Shown in pieces: positions 1 to 12,754 of a stretch of DNA of 64,000 nt (positions within the stretch are counted from its first letter, which is position 1; each line of letters begins with the position of its first letter). A program made the position numbers and the translations under genes. The stretch is taken from assembly GCA_035041965.1 (NCBI GenBank), contig JAPYMA010001410.1, positions 1 through 64,000 on the forward strand, in the 5' to 3' direction. Origin of the DNA: Anisakis pegreffii (lineage: Eukaryota > Nematoda > Chromadorea > Rhabditida > Anisakidae). The notes under the pieces were generated by a model. That model did not search any database and had not been told where the DNA came from. It saw only the letters and a program-made list of their open reading frames with translations.

Positions 1-190
1 ACGAAATGGATCGGAACGTCTCTCCGTTCTTCAGGTCCAAATGTAGAAGAAGCATTGACGAGGTGGATCGGAACGTGTCTTCGTTCTTCAGGTCCAAATG
101 TAGAAGAAGCATTGACGAGGTGGATCGGAACGTGTCTTCGTTCTTCAGGTCCAAATGTAGAAGAAGCACTGACGAAGTCGATCGAAGTGT
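1..190. repeat. 57-bp minisatellite, about 3.2 units
   Basis: A 57-bp unit (starting GTGGATCGGAACGTGTCTTC) repeats head to tail about three times with few mismatches and runs off the left edge. The unit length is a multiple of three and the plus strand stays open from position 6 to 197, so it would encode a 19-residue repeat with Phe-Phe, Arg-Ser-Lys-Cys-Arg-Arg and Ile-Asp-Glu-Val-Asp motifs. The frame closes just after the array. No start context, splice site or known domain supports a gene, so the coding reading is only a possibility. Confidence 0.85.
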
Positions 191-264
191 TTTTTGATTT
201 CCCTGTTTCAGATGCAGGAACCTGAGAAAATCTTTGTCCATGCTGACGCTCTTAAAAATCATGA

Positions 265-3200
265 ATAGGTTAGTCCAACAATCTGGATTCAACCAGACTG
301 TTAATTCCGAATATGTAAAAATACTTGAAGGCCGTGAAGCTATGGAAATTAAAACGCACGGCATTTATCGCATATACGATGCGCTACCATGCAGAAACCT
401 CCCGGCACAGGGTCTGGAAGACAACCGCTATGAATAACATTGCAATACTGCAAACACTCTGAAATTGTTGACAACAAATTATAGATCTGGAAATGTTCCG
501 TTGACGTCCCATTTGGCAGCGACATAGGCAACACAAGGGAAAACGATTTCATAAATCCTGAGCAAAGTTGAAATTTTAGGTGAGTAAATTCATACTTTCT
601 ATTTCACACCAAAAATTCGTCGACGTGAATACTACATGGAATCTATTGAAACTGTCATAGGCGGTTCGGTTGAACTGCTCAGAATTTCGTATTGATGAGG
701 GGTTGAGATTTTAAGGATTACATGAGCCGCAGCTATGAACTCTGTTCAAAGGTCTGTTTGATCACAACATTGGAACCACAAAATTGCGGTGTTGAGCATT
801 TAAAAAAACGGTTCTGAAGAAAATACCCCGCTTGTAGCAAAATAGCAACATGCCGTATTATTACCTACCTGAGGAAGTGGGAACGTTCTGATCTTCGAAA
901 TTCGCTTCTTCCACCACGATCATTGGTGATTGTTCTTTGCCTGAATTTGAATCATTCCTCAAACAGGTTAATCCAACAATCTGAATTCAACCAGACTGGT
1001 AATTCCGAATATGTAAAAATACTTGAAGGCCGTGAAGCTATGGAAATTAAAACGCACGGCATTTATCGCATATACGATGCGCTACCATGCAGAAACCTCC
1101 CGGCACAGGGTCTGGAAGACAACCGCTATGAATAACATTGCAATACTGCAAACACTCTGAAATTGTTGACAACAAATTATAGATCTGGAAATGTTCCGTT
1201 GACGTCCCATTTGGCAGCGACATAGGCAACACAAGGGAAAACGATTTCATAAATCCTGAGCAAAGTTGAAATTTTAGGTGAGTAAATTCATACTTTCTAT
1301 TTCACACCAAAAATTCGTCGACGTGAATACTACATGGAATCTATTGAAACTGTCATAGGCGGTTCGGTTGAACTGCTCAGAATTTCGTATTGATGAGGGG
1401 TTGAGATTTTAAGGATTACATGAGCCGCAGCTATGAACTCTGTTCAAAGGTCTGTTTGATCACAACATTGGAACCACAAAATTGCGGTGTTGAGCATTTA
1501 AAAAAACGGTTCTGAAGAAAATACCCCGCTTGTAGCAAAATAGCAACATGCCGTATTATTACCTACCTGAGGAAGTGGGAACGTTCTGATCTTCGAAATT
1601 CGCTTCTTCCACCACGATCATTGGTGATTGTTCTTTGCCTGAATTTGAATCATTCCTCAAACAGGTTAATCCAACAATCTGAATTCAACCAGACTGGTAA
1701 TTCCGAATATGTAAAAATACTTGAAGGCCGTGAAGCTATGGAAATTAAAACGCACGGCATTTATCGCATATACGATGCGCTACCATGCAGAAACCTCCCG
1801 GCACAGGGTCTGGAAGACAACCGCTATGAATAACATTGCAATACTGCAAACACTCTGAAATTGTTGACAACAAATTATAGATCTGGAAATGTTCCGTTGA
1901 CGTCCCATTTGGCAGCGACATAGGCAACACAAGGGAAAACGATTTCATAAATCCTGAGCAAAGTTGAAATTTTAGGTGAGTAAATTCATACTTTCTATTT
2001 CACACCAAAAATTCGTCGACGTGAATACTACATGGAATCTATTGAAACTGTCATAGGCGGTTCGGTTGAACTGCTCAGAATTTCGTATTGATGAGGGGTT
2101 GAGATTTTAAGGATTACATGAGCCGCAGCTATGAACTCTGTTCAAAGGTCTGTTTGATCACAACATTGGAACCACAAAATTGCGGTGTTGAGCATTTAAA
2201 AAAACGGTTCTGAAGAAAATACCCCGCTTGTAGCAAAATAGCAACATGCCGTATTATTACCTACCTGAGGAAGTGGGAACGTTCTGATCTTCGAAATTCG
2301 CTTCTTCCACCACGATCATTGGTGATTGTTCTTTGCCTGAATTTGAATCATTCCTCAAACAGGTTAATCCAACAATCTGAATTCAACCAGACTGGTAATT
2401 CCGAATATGTAAAAATACTTGAAGGCCGTGAAGCTATGGAAATTAAAACGCACGGCATTTATCGCATATACGATGCGCTACCATGCAGAAACCTCCCGGC
2501 ACAGGGTCTGGAAGACAACCGCTATGAATAACATTGCAATACTGCAAACACTCTGAAATTGTTGACAACAAATTATAGATCTGGAAATGTTCCGTTGACG
2601 TCCCATTTGGCAGCGACATAGGCAACACAAGGGAAAACGATTTCATAAATCCTGAGCAAAGTTGAAATTTTAGGTGAGTAAATTCATACTTTCTATTTCA
2701 CACCAAAAATTCGTCGACGTGAATACTACATGGAATCTATTGAAACTGTCATAGGCGGTTCGGTTGAACTGCTCAGAATTTCGTATTGATGAGGGGTTGA
2801 GATTTTAAGGATTACATGAGCCGCAGCTATGAACTCTGTTCAAAGGTCTGTTTGATCACAACATTGGAACCACAAAATTGCGGTGTTGAGCATTTAAAAA
2901 AACGGTTCTGAAGAAAATACCCCGCTTGTAGCAAAATAGCAACATGCCGTATTATTACCTACCTGAGGAAGTGGGAACGTTCTGATCTTCGAAATTCGCT
3001 TCTTCCACCACGATCATTGGTGATTGTTCTTTGCCTGAATTTTAATCGTTCCTCAAATAGGTTAATCCAACAATCTGGATTCAACCAGAATGGTAATTCT
3101 GAATATGTAAAAATACTTGAAGGTCGTGAAGCTGTGGAAATTAAAACGCACGGCATTCGTTGCATATACTACGCGCTAACATGCAGAAACCTCCCGGCAC

Positions 3201-4110
3201 AGGGTCTGGAAGACAACCGCTTTGACTAACAACGCAATACTGTAAGCAGTCTGAAATTGTTGCCAACAAATTATAGATCTGGAAATGTTCCGTTGACGTC
3301 CCATTTGGTAGCAGCGTAGGCGACACAATGGAAAACGATTTAATCTTGAGCAAAGTTGAAATTTTAGTTGAATAAATTCACACTTTTTATTTCACACCAA
3401 AAATTCGTCGACATGAATACTATATGGGATCTGTTGGAATTGTCACAGATGATTCGGTTAAATTGCCCAGAATTTCATATTGATGAGGGTTGAGGTTTTA
3501 GGGATTACATGAGCCGCAACCATGGACTCTGTTCAAAGTTCTGTTTGATGCCAACATTTAAACCACAAAATAGCGGTGGTGAGCATTAAAAAAATGGTTC
3601 TGAAGAAAATACCCCGCTAGTAGCAAAAAAGCGACATAGCGTATTATTACCCACCTGAGGAAAGGAGACCATTCCGATCTTCGAAATTCGCTTCTTCCAC
3701 CACGATCATTGGTGATTGTTCTTTGCCTGAATTTGAATCGTTCCTCAAACAGGTTTATCTAACAATTTGGATTCAACCAAACTGGAAGAGCGTATAATTC
3801 TGAATATATGAAAATACTTGAAAGCTGTGAATCTATGGAAATTAAAACGCACTGCATTGGTTGCACATATCACGCGCATTCCTGCAGAATCTTCTCCCTC
3901 TAGGGCCTGGAGGACAAACGCTACGGCCAATATCGCAATAGTTTGAGCACGCTGAAATTATGCCCAACAAATTATAGATCTGTGCCGTCTCATTTGGCTG
4001 TAGCGTAGGCAACACAAGGGAATGCGATTTCGTAATTCCTGAGCAAAGTTGAAATTCTAGTTGAGTAAATTAACCCTTCTTGATTCACAAAAAAATTCCT
4101 CGACGTTAAT
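265..4110. repeat. 698-bp tandem satellite array
   Basis: Landmarks recur exactly 698 bp apart (for example 923, 1621, 2319, 3017). Units begin near 265, 963, 1661, 2359 and 3057. A sixth, strongly decayed copy starts near 3750 and fades out near 4110. Units 1-4 look almost identical by eye. Unit 5 is about 692 bp with scattered substitutions, and unit 6 has an insertion and many changes. Overlapping short open frames (about 67-70 codons) occur on both strands in every good unit, which follows from the repeat itself and is not evidence of genes. The pattern suggests recent amplification or homogenisation at the left side and decay at the right edge. Confidence 0.95.
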
Positions 4111-5367
4111 GTTATATGGATAGTGTTGAAGTATTCTATTCCATCATCATAAATCATGGATTATGCTTGAGGGTGAATTTTGAAAAGTGAAATATCTACT
4201 GCTTGACCAACAGTGGAACACTTTAAAAAAAATCGGATACTTTAAAGGATGTTCGGTTTGGTATCAACAGGCAACATCTGAGAGAGACTTCGAGGGTTGT
4301 GCTGTTTGATGTGCATCTGCAGCAGAGTTCATTCTAGAGATGGCAGCTAGCGTCATCAAGTGAAAACGTGACCAAGGAAACGTGAAGGCAATCGAATCTG
4401 GATGTTATGAAAAACTGACTCATTGTTGAGTGGCTTGCTGTGGCAGTCGAGGTTGTTCTGATGAGTAGGAAAGCAGCAGCAATGATGTGAACAATACGTT
4501 GCATCACGGTGGTTATCCGTTGACAGTTGATGCCGAATATGAATGTCGCTTACGAAGTCAGACCATTTTATGCGTTTCAAAATCCAATGTAAAAGTCAAT
4601 AATTCTCTCCTTTTTACAGACTGCTTTCAGGATATTATGGCTGGAGTGAGTGACTGTACATAAAAATCGACATCTCGTGCTATTCCAACCTCCTGCTTCT
4701 ATTCAATGCGGTTACAGTCTTCTATAGCTTTCCATTTTTCTCATCGTCGAGCAGCATGATGAAGTACGAGAGATGGATGACATGTATCTAATGTTTTGAT
4801 GAGTAACAAGCGGAGCTGCATACTGCTTTCACTTCATTTTAGTAGTACTATTGTTATGATTTTCATTTAAACAAAGAACAGAGATACCTGCGTCTGCGTT
4901 ATTGGAATAATATCGTTGTGCTCAGCACATGAGCAGCATGAAATCAGAGTGGAATTTTGTGGTGCTCATGATTTGCACATGAACATCATGAAATTTCATT
5001 CCATGGTGACAGAATTTTGCATGATATTAATATGATGGACCAACATAAAGATTCAAGAGTGAGTTAGCACATTGAAATCGCTAGTTGTCTGGTGATACAA
5101 TGTATCTTTAAGAGCAACAATCAACTGTAAATTTCGCTACCAACCATAATCACGGGTAAACGTTCGCTTAACTGCTTTCGTTTCTACCTAGAAACGTTGA
5201 AATTTATTCGAGCAGACGGGATTACTTAGCATTTTATGTAACGGTCTCGATTCATTCCTCGTAGAATTACAATTGTTTGAAAGATTTGCCCACAAGTAAA
5301 AGGAAACTAATAGTAAATAGCTGTTTGACTGATCCTTCAATTATATGTTTTGCTCAACCCTTAACGT
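4111..5367. other. Intergenic stretch, no gene seen
   Basis: AT-rich sequence after the satellite. No open frame with matching splice sites was found. A 74-codon minus-strand frame at 4,580-4,356 has no recognisable features and is treated as chance. Confidence 0.5.
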
Positions 5368-5740
5368 TTAGACTGTTTTCAGGTTCGTTCGAATGCGGTG
5401 ACACCTACTAAGGTGCGTTCGAATGAAATGGCGACAGAATGAATGATGATTGAAGCGAATGAAATTATGCGACGTGGCAATAGTACATTTTACAATTACT
5501 GATGAAGCAAAATCGAAGCCGAAATGAAAACTGTAAAGCATTTGTGTAGTAATCATTCAATCATGAGCACTATGAGAAGAGCGCTCCATCGGTTGGAATG
5601 CAAATCGAATCGAATTCAGTTACACAAGAAGTGAGTATATCAAATCATTTGAAAACTCTCATTGCGATGATATCATCAACAATGCGCCCAGCATTTTTGC
5701 AAACGCAAATGCCTCTGCTTCAATAATATTTTCCTGATAA
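5368..5740 (+). repeat. Dispersed repeat, copy 1 (inversion partner)
   Basis: This segment is repeated at 6,820-7,195. The outer parts of both copies are in the same direction: ACTGTTTTCAGGTTCGTTCG on the left, and GAGAAGAGCGCTCCATCG through CAATAATATTTTCCTG on the right. The central part of about 180 bp (5,395-5,570), containing GGTGACACCTACTAAGGTGC, is in the opposite orientation in the other copy. Confidence 0.85.
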
Positions 5741-6049
5741 CGAAAAAGCTTTGTACTGTTGTTACAATGCAAATCAGAACAATAGTACCATTAAAATAAG
5801 ATGGAATCAGCATGCAGCTCAGTTTGATACTCATGAAAGCACTTGATAAACGCCATCCATCTCCTATAATCCGCTATCATAAATCCAGTAGGGAAGCAGG
5901 AAGCTGAAATGGAGTGAGATGCCAATTTGCAAGGGAACTTACCCACTCCATGGAATCCTGAAAAAGGTCTGTAAAAAGAAGAGAATTATTGGGCTATATG
6001 ATAAAATTGAGCTATATGATAAAAAATGGTACAGTGTTGTAAGCAGCAT

Positions 6050-6800
6050 TCATAATGGGCATCAACTGCAAACGGATCACTCTTCTTAATCAATTCGATC
6101 GCTTTCACGGTGCACATAATTTCAAACTCTTCTGGTCAAACTTGAGAATGCGGTATGTTTGTTGGTGGCAACCGCATAGCCTTGAGATAGTATTAAAGAA
6201 AATAGCTACATCTCCTCAAGTAAGCAAAACAGCTCGGCAAAATATAAGTTTCTCTGAATGTGGAGATCCAACTGGATCAAATGATGCAGGAAAATTCATA
6301 TGTTACAGCGCAAACTTGAGAATATGATATTCTTGAAGGTGCCACCAGAGTTAATGTTGATAAAAATCCTATATCTCCTCAAGTAAGCCAAATTGCTCAG
6401 ACAAATTTACATAATTCTGAATCGAGAGGTTCTGCTGGATCGAAAGGGTAAAAGAAATTCACATGTTTCCGGGCAAACCTGAGAAGACGGTTAGCTCGAA
6501 GATCGCAACCCCCCTATTGCTATATTAACGTATTGATTGCTCTCTAGTGATCAATTTGTATGAATGATGAACGTAACTGGGTTAATTGAAATACTTGTAA
6601 GAAAATTGCTCCATTTTTTCAACTGAGCAGACAAAATATATGTTTTTCTGAATGTAGAGATCCAGCTGGATCGAACAATGCCAAAAAGTCATGTGTTAAA
6701 GGGCAAACTTGAGAAGACGGTAGCTTTGAAGGTACCACCCGAGATAGTATTAATAAAATACCTATATCTCCTCATACGAGCCAAGTTGCCCAGCAAAACT
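6050..6800 (-). repeat. Inverted copies of the ~400-bp repeat family
   Basis: Motifs that read on the plus strand at 7,320-8,750 (such as GTCTTCTCAAGTTTGCC) appear here as reverse complements, for example GGGCAAACTTGAGAAGACGG near 6,701. At least two to three degraded copies are present. Together with the direct copies downstream they form a large imperfect inverted repeat around the 6.8-7.2 kb element. No coding capacity is evident beyond short chance frames. Confidence 0.75.
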
Positions 6801-6819
6801 CAACTCTTAAAATTGAGAC

Positions 6820-7195
6820 TGTTTTCAGGTTCGTTCGAATGCTCATGACTGAATGAATACTGCACAAATGCTTTACAGTTTTCATTTCGGCTTCAATTTT
6901 GCTTCATCAGCAATTGTAAAATGTACTACTGCCACGTCGCATAATTGCATTCGCTTCAACCCACATTCATTCTGTCGCCATTCCATTCGAACGCACCTTA
7001 GTAGGTGTCACCGCATTCGAGCAATATGAGAAGAGCGCTCCATCGATTGAAATGCAAATCGTATCGAACTCAATTAACCAAGAAGTCAGTATATCAAATC
7101 ATTTGAAAACTGTCATTCCGATGATATTATCAACAATGCCCCAGCATTTTTGCAAAGGCAAATGCCTCGGCTCCAATAATATTTTCCTGCCATAA
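6820..7195 (+). repeat. Dispersed repeat, copy 2, centre inverted
   Basis: This is the second copy of the 5,368-5,740 repeat. The flanks match copy 1 in direct orientation. The middle (about 6,834-7,020) is the reverse complement of copy 1's middle. The segment is bordered by TTCGAATGC on the left and GCATTCGA on the right, an inverted pair that could have served as the recombination site. Confidence 0.85.
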
Positions 7196-7321
7196 TATTT
7201 TCCATAGCAATTTTATTTAAGCTATCCCAACAAGCGTTGAGGTGCTCATTGGTATCCATTTGATCAGTATAGATCAATGCATATTATACATTACCATAGA
7301 AACATTGGTCTGATACATCCA

Positions 7322-8755
7322 AGCCTACCGTCTTTTCAAGTTTGCCCTGAAACATATTGATGTTTGTAAATCATTCGATTGAGCAGAATCTTTGCTTTCA
7401 AAAAATGAAACGATCGCGAGAAAGTTCCGGCCCTGCGAGGAGATAGGGCTAGTTTTCTGATGCTATAGGGGTTGGCACAATCAAACCTACCGTACTCTCT
7501 GCTTTGACCAGTAACATATCAACTTCTTCACACCAGTCGATCGAACAGAATCTTTGCATTCAGAATAAATATATATTTTGTTGGGCAATTTCGCTTAGTT
7601 GAGGAGGTTTAGCTATTTTATTAAAGCTATCTCAACTAGCGCTGAGGTGCTCATTGGTATACATTTGATCACTATAGGTCAATGCATATTATACATAACT
7701 ATCGGAATATGGGGTTGATACATTCAAGCCTACCGTCTTCTCAAGTTTGCCTGGAAACATATTGAGGTTTGCTAGTCATTCGATTGAGCAGAATCTCTGC
7801 TTTCTACAAATGAAAAATTCACCTAAAAATTCTGCCTGCGCGAGGAGATGTAGCTATTTTTCTCATGCTAAGGGTCGGCACATTCAACCCTACCGTTCTC
7901 TCAGCTTTGACCAGTATCATATCAATTTTTTCACACCAGTCGATCGTACGGAATCTCTGCATTCAGAAAAATATATTTTTTGTCCAGCGATTTCGCTTAG
8001 CTGAGGAGGTGTAGCTATTTTATTAAAGCTATCTCAACTGGCGCTGAGGTGCTCATTGGTATGCATTTGATCATTATAGATCAATGGATATTATACATTG
8101 CTATCGAAATATGGGGTTGATACGTTCAAGCCTACCGTCTTCTTAACATTGCTCGGAGATCTATTAATGTTTGTACACCATCCGATCGAACAGATGCTCT
8201 GCATTCAGAGACATATATATTTTGTCGGGCGATTTTGCTTACTTGAGGAGGTATAGCTGTTTCATTATTGCTCTCTCAAGTAGCGCTGAGATGCTCATTG
8301 ATGTGCATTTGATAACTATAGATTAATTCATACTATACATTACTATTGAAATATGGGGTTGATATATTCAAGCCTACCGTCTTCTCGAGCTTGCTCGGAA
8401 ACATATTGAGGTTTGCTAATCATCTGATTGAGCAGAACCTATGTTTTCCAAAAATGAAAAACTCACCTGAAAATACTGCCTGCGCGAGCAGATATAGCTA
8501 TTTCTCTGATGGTATAGGGGTTGGAACATTCAAACCTACCGTACTCTCAGCTTTGACCAGTAACACATCAATTTTTTTGCATCAGTCGATCGAACAGGAT
8601 CTCTATATTCAGAAAAAAATATATTTTGTCGGGCGATTTCGCTTGGTTCAGAAGGTATTGCTATTTTAATAAAGCTATCTGAACTAGCGGTGAGGTGCTC
8701 ATTGATATGCATTTGATCACTATAGATCAATGCATATTATACATTGTTCGGAAAA
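7322..8755 (+). repeat. ~400-bp tandem repeat, four units
   Basis: AAGCCTACCGTCTTYTC marks unit starts near 7,322, 7,728, 8,128 and 8,368. Units 1 and 2 are about 400 bp, unit 3 is shortened to about 240 bp and unit 4 is about 385 bp. Each full unit contains two related sub-modules, marked by GACCAGTAACAYATCAA with TCGATCGAACAG and by a conserved GTGAGGTGCTCATTGRT block. Similarity is visibly imperfect, so the array is older than the 698-bp satellite. Short frames in it are shadows. Confidence 0.8.
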
Positions 8756-8759
8756 CATT

Positions 8760-9907
8760 GCTGATGGTGATGTTGAATAGATAATGCGAATGATGCAACT
8801 ATAGATGTTGGCGTATCGAAGTTAATCGTTAGTTGAATGCATTCGTTTTCATTCGAGCAGTTGAACATTGACATTAAAAATGCTTTTGGTATGCCACGTT
8901 ACTAATAGATCCATCGGGCTTGAGCGATCTTTCCGAAAGCAGTAGCATCATTTATTCTTATCTTGCGGTTTTCCATCCTAACGAGAATGTATGAGTAACG
9001 CTTGAAATGCACCAATGCACCTTCATGACCATTTGAATTCCGGGAACTGTGCTCACTGATCGCTAAGTGTGGTCATTTTCGGAAAAAAAAAACACGCGGT
9101 CTACATCCAGTCTAATTGTTGATGTCTCATGTGAATAGGAGGTGTCTCACAGTCTTCATGTTTCATTTTCAAGTTATAAAATGCTAAGCGATACAGGATA
9201 TGGTGTGTGAAATGGCAATCAAGTGTGGATGTCAGTAATTTTGTGAAATGGCATTCAAGTGTGGATGTCAGTGATTTTTCTGCAGTGAACAGCTCATGAT
9301 GATTGAAAACTGAGTTGTTAATCTACAGAATTAACATTTCATCTTTATGACTTTAAGATGGATGTTGCGAAGAGTGTTTGTATAAGCTGTCATGGGTTAC
9401 GAAATCTTGTTGGTTCAAATCAGGCATGATTTCATGATACAAGAATTTCAGCAAGATTTCAACAGCTCGGGCATTTCCACCTTGCTTTACGATATCAGGC
9501 ATGATTGTCAGTGCTAAAAATAACCGTCAGTTGAAGGTTCTCAACCTCCCACACTTTCGTTCGAAAATTCCATTATGACAGCACATCTTACATCCTGGTA
9601 CTGTGCGTCTTGAACGCAACGAATTTCACTGAGCGCTTGGAGCGATCAACGAATTCATTCCTGCACTTATAAATACCGAACACATCAGAGGAGAGATAAT
9701 CATAAATGTTTAGGACTTAATTTTTTTCTCGTTTGCTTTATTTCGAATATCACGAAACATGTGGACAACATCCAATCTCAGTCCATTATATCGTTGTCAT
9801 TTCGGAATCTTCGAAGGAATAGATCACAACGGGTAAAGGAAGTTTTTGAGAAAATTCTCTTCTTAATTAAGCCCACATGAACAGTAAAATATCATCGTAA
9901 TCATTCA
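8760..9907. other. Intergenic, with a 36-bp duplication
   Basis: No gene is seen. At 9,206-9,277 a 36-bp unit beginning TGTGAAATGGCAWTCAAGTG is present twice in tandem. Confidence 0.5.
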
Positions 9908-12754
9908 TCAATCAGCACTTAATTCAACAGGTCTCTTACTGACTAATTTGCGTTCCGTTTTAATCGTTGAGTAATTTCTTTCCCGATGCTTACGAGCGAT
10001 TCTCAGTTTTCGCCCTACTTCCTTGGAGTTGATGATGAAACGGACTAAGTAAGGTGGTGTTGTAGGTTTCAAACGCTTTTGGGAGGCAGTCAAATGAGGG
10101 GAACCAGTATCAGTTGATATCGATTCAAACTCGCTTCGCTCTCAGTGGGTGAAAAAAGAGACGATTGGTAAATCGATATTAATTGGTAAATACCAACAGT
10201 CAAATTTCTGCAGCTATTGCAATACTTTGCAAGAAAGCATGTTTCTGCCGATATTGTTATCTTGAATTAAAGTGATTTTCCATTTCAGACGAATGTAACT
10301 TGGTTTTTTTTAAACATTTATTCATATGTTGTTCACTTAAGAAGATTACCGTTCGTCTGTTCAATTATAATTTGTTGAGATCAAATTCAATCGAATGAAA
10401 ACAGATAACTGTCTCAACCAGCAAGTTTGGTGAAAATCACACAAAGGTGACGGCGTTATTCATCGATGTGAACGTGAACCGATCGTTTTTATTCATGACA
10501 GTATTAATGTTGAAATGATAGTCGATAATGTTGCTTGAAGAATGTGTTATTATTAAGCCTAAGCCTTCACCTAAGGGCAACGATTTCTGAGAAAGCCTAT
10601 AAAACGCTGGACTATAAGTTGTTGATCACTAGACATAATGTTACAGCAGCTTCGCTTGTATTTTTCCATGAAGTTAGCATAGTACCAGTGTTGTTCTGTT
10701 TCACATTATCGATAGTTTTCCATGGATGTTGTTTTCAGACGACTCTGAAAGATTAACGTTTATTTTATTGAGTAAATTCAATCGAGTGTTATGGCAGTAT
10801 GATTCAACGATGAATTTTCAACAGCTATCGGTTTCAAGAGACCATTTTCACGCCGAACAACTATTGCTGTTGTGAGACTGATGCGGAAAGTGCTTGACAG
10901 GAAGTTATTATAGCGGATGAAGCTGAAAAAAAAAGAATAACTTAGTGGTTCTATTGCATTCTTTATTAATCTCGCGGATATATTCATGCATATTACTGCT
11001 TAGCACCTCTGAAATTAAAACTTCTCTCGTGTCAGTTTGATGTGAAGTTAAATTATTCAAATGTTCCTGTGCATTCAGTGGGAAAGGATATTCTGAAAAC
11101 TGTTCAATTTCTCATGTATTAATTGGGTTTGAAGTTCAATTCATTGCTGATCAAAACTGTATAAAAGCTGAATCAAACGCTGCAATTAATTCGTTGAGGA
11201 GATATTTTAAAACTGTATGAGATGCACTTGAATTTTGATCATACACCGTGAATTTTATCAAATATCATCCATACTATCAAACTTTTTAGCCGATGAGAGA
11301 GGGATTAGTCCAATAACCTTTGATACAGATACAAATTGGTAAAATTCTTAAGTTTCCAGTAATCATTGGAAATTTAACGATAATATTATGTAGGAATGTG
11401 ACTACGAGTAATTCATGTTATATGACTCACTGTGTTAGCATCATACAGCGAATATTGCAATGCAAATTAGTATTTAGTATAAACGTGGAATCTGAGCGAT
11501 GTATTAATATTATCGAGAGATTCACTATGATTCTAGCGGCAGTTGACATCACTTCAGCAATAAATTACAGAGTGATGTCAGCTGCGTTTAGTATTCTATT
11601 GAAGTTTATTAGTTGCGTGATTGAGTTGAGAGAATAGAATACCTTCGTAAGGAAACGGTTGCACAACACCGAACCATGGTGCGGATCGCATTAGATCAAA
11701 ATATGACATTACACGCGGTCTTTCTCCTTCCACTGATTCTAGCGGTTCATCAATCACAATCGGAGAGCGTTTCAGTGGGTGACCTAGGCGAGGATTTATA
11801 CCTGGAAGAGTGATATTTAGCGGATGTTTTTTTGGTGGCCACCTCGTGAAAATCGAGGATGATTCTGAGATTGTTGCACAGTGGCTATTGCAAATTTGTA
11901 GATGTGAATTTTTCCCCGTAAAATTTGGTTTTGAAACATGATAGTACGCTTAGTTGAATGTTGGTTTTCGAAGTTATCGAATGATGTTGCTGTCTTAGTT
12001 AGACAATCGCAATCGGTTTTGACTTTATAGGGAAATAATATTCGTATCAATGACATTAGTACATCATTGTCCATGATATTAACTTATGAGGTGTTCACAA
12101 AAATGTATTTGGAATAGATTTATTTTATTGCTTGTTTCGTTTTGGATAAAGTTTCGTGTCTTGCCTACTCAATGCTCTATTGCTTAAGTTTGTACGCTTT
12201 TTTTTCATTCCTTGTTGATAGTTCACTAGGGAACAGAATGTATTTCTGAATGCTGTCTTTTGAATACATTCTGAAATGAGAAACCTTCAAAGTTTCCTCT
12301 TTCTCTCTCAAATCTTTTCGTATAAAACTCTAAAACAAACAAAAGAGCAATGAAAGACTTGATTTGCTGCAAGATTGCCGTTAGGATGAAAATGAAATTT
12401 TTATAATGTTAACTGCCAAATTAGGGTGGTTTAGTTGACATGCTGTCTCACACTAACGGATATACCGGATTACGTTTAGCGAGAATCAGTGAGGTTTGAG
12501 CTGTTTATAACGTTGTGAACGGAAAAGGAAGATAATTTGAATCGACAATAAGATAGAAATTCCTATGAAACAACGAAAGAAATGAAAAAAAAAAGCTAAC
12601 CAGGAGGTGACATTACTTTTAGCGGTATTGGCCACCAGTTGTTGTTCGTAAAAAGTCGGACATGCTGAGGTTTCGTGACAACAGAGTCGAATGAGCATAC
12701 TACAACCAGTAGGACGAGTAATACTGATAGCGGTTGTAGTGCGTGACAGCGCAT
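9908..12754 (-). CDS. Secreted basic protein with dibasic sites
   Basis: This is a three-exon model on the minus strand: 12,754-12,601, 11,801-11,643 and 10,140-9,908. All junctions are GT-AG and both introns are phase 1, giving 181 residues. The protein starts with a clear signal peptide: MRCHALQPL, then a Leu/Val-rich core to about residue 24. The mature part has an NNNWWPIPLK motif near residue 37-46, Lys-Arg pairs in PLKRSP, SQKRLK and VSKRPV, and a strongly basic C-terminal third. A TTACAG acceptor-like site lies 26 bp before the ATG and could be a trans-splice site. Secretion and possible proprotein or neuropeptide-like processing are inferred. I do not recognise the family. Intron 2 (1.5 kb) and intron 1 (0.8 kb) hold no other feature I can support. 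Confidence 0.68.

Noticed and set aside
349..3353. Repeated 67-70-codon frames on both strands in the satellite
   Set aside because: They recur only because the 698-bp unit recurs. Both strands are open at the same place, and the decayed sixth unit loses them.
11320..11637. 105-codon plus-strand frame
   Set aside because: It lies in the intron and exon-flank of the minus-strand secreted-protein gene, starts without context and has no recognisable domain.
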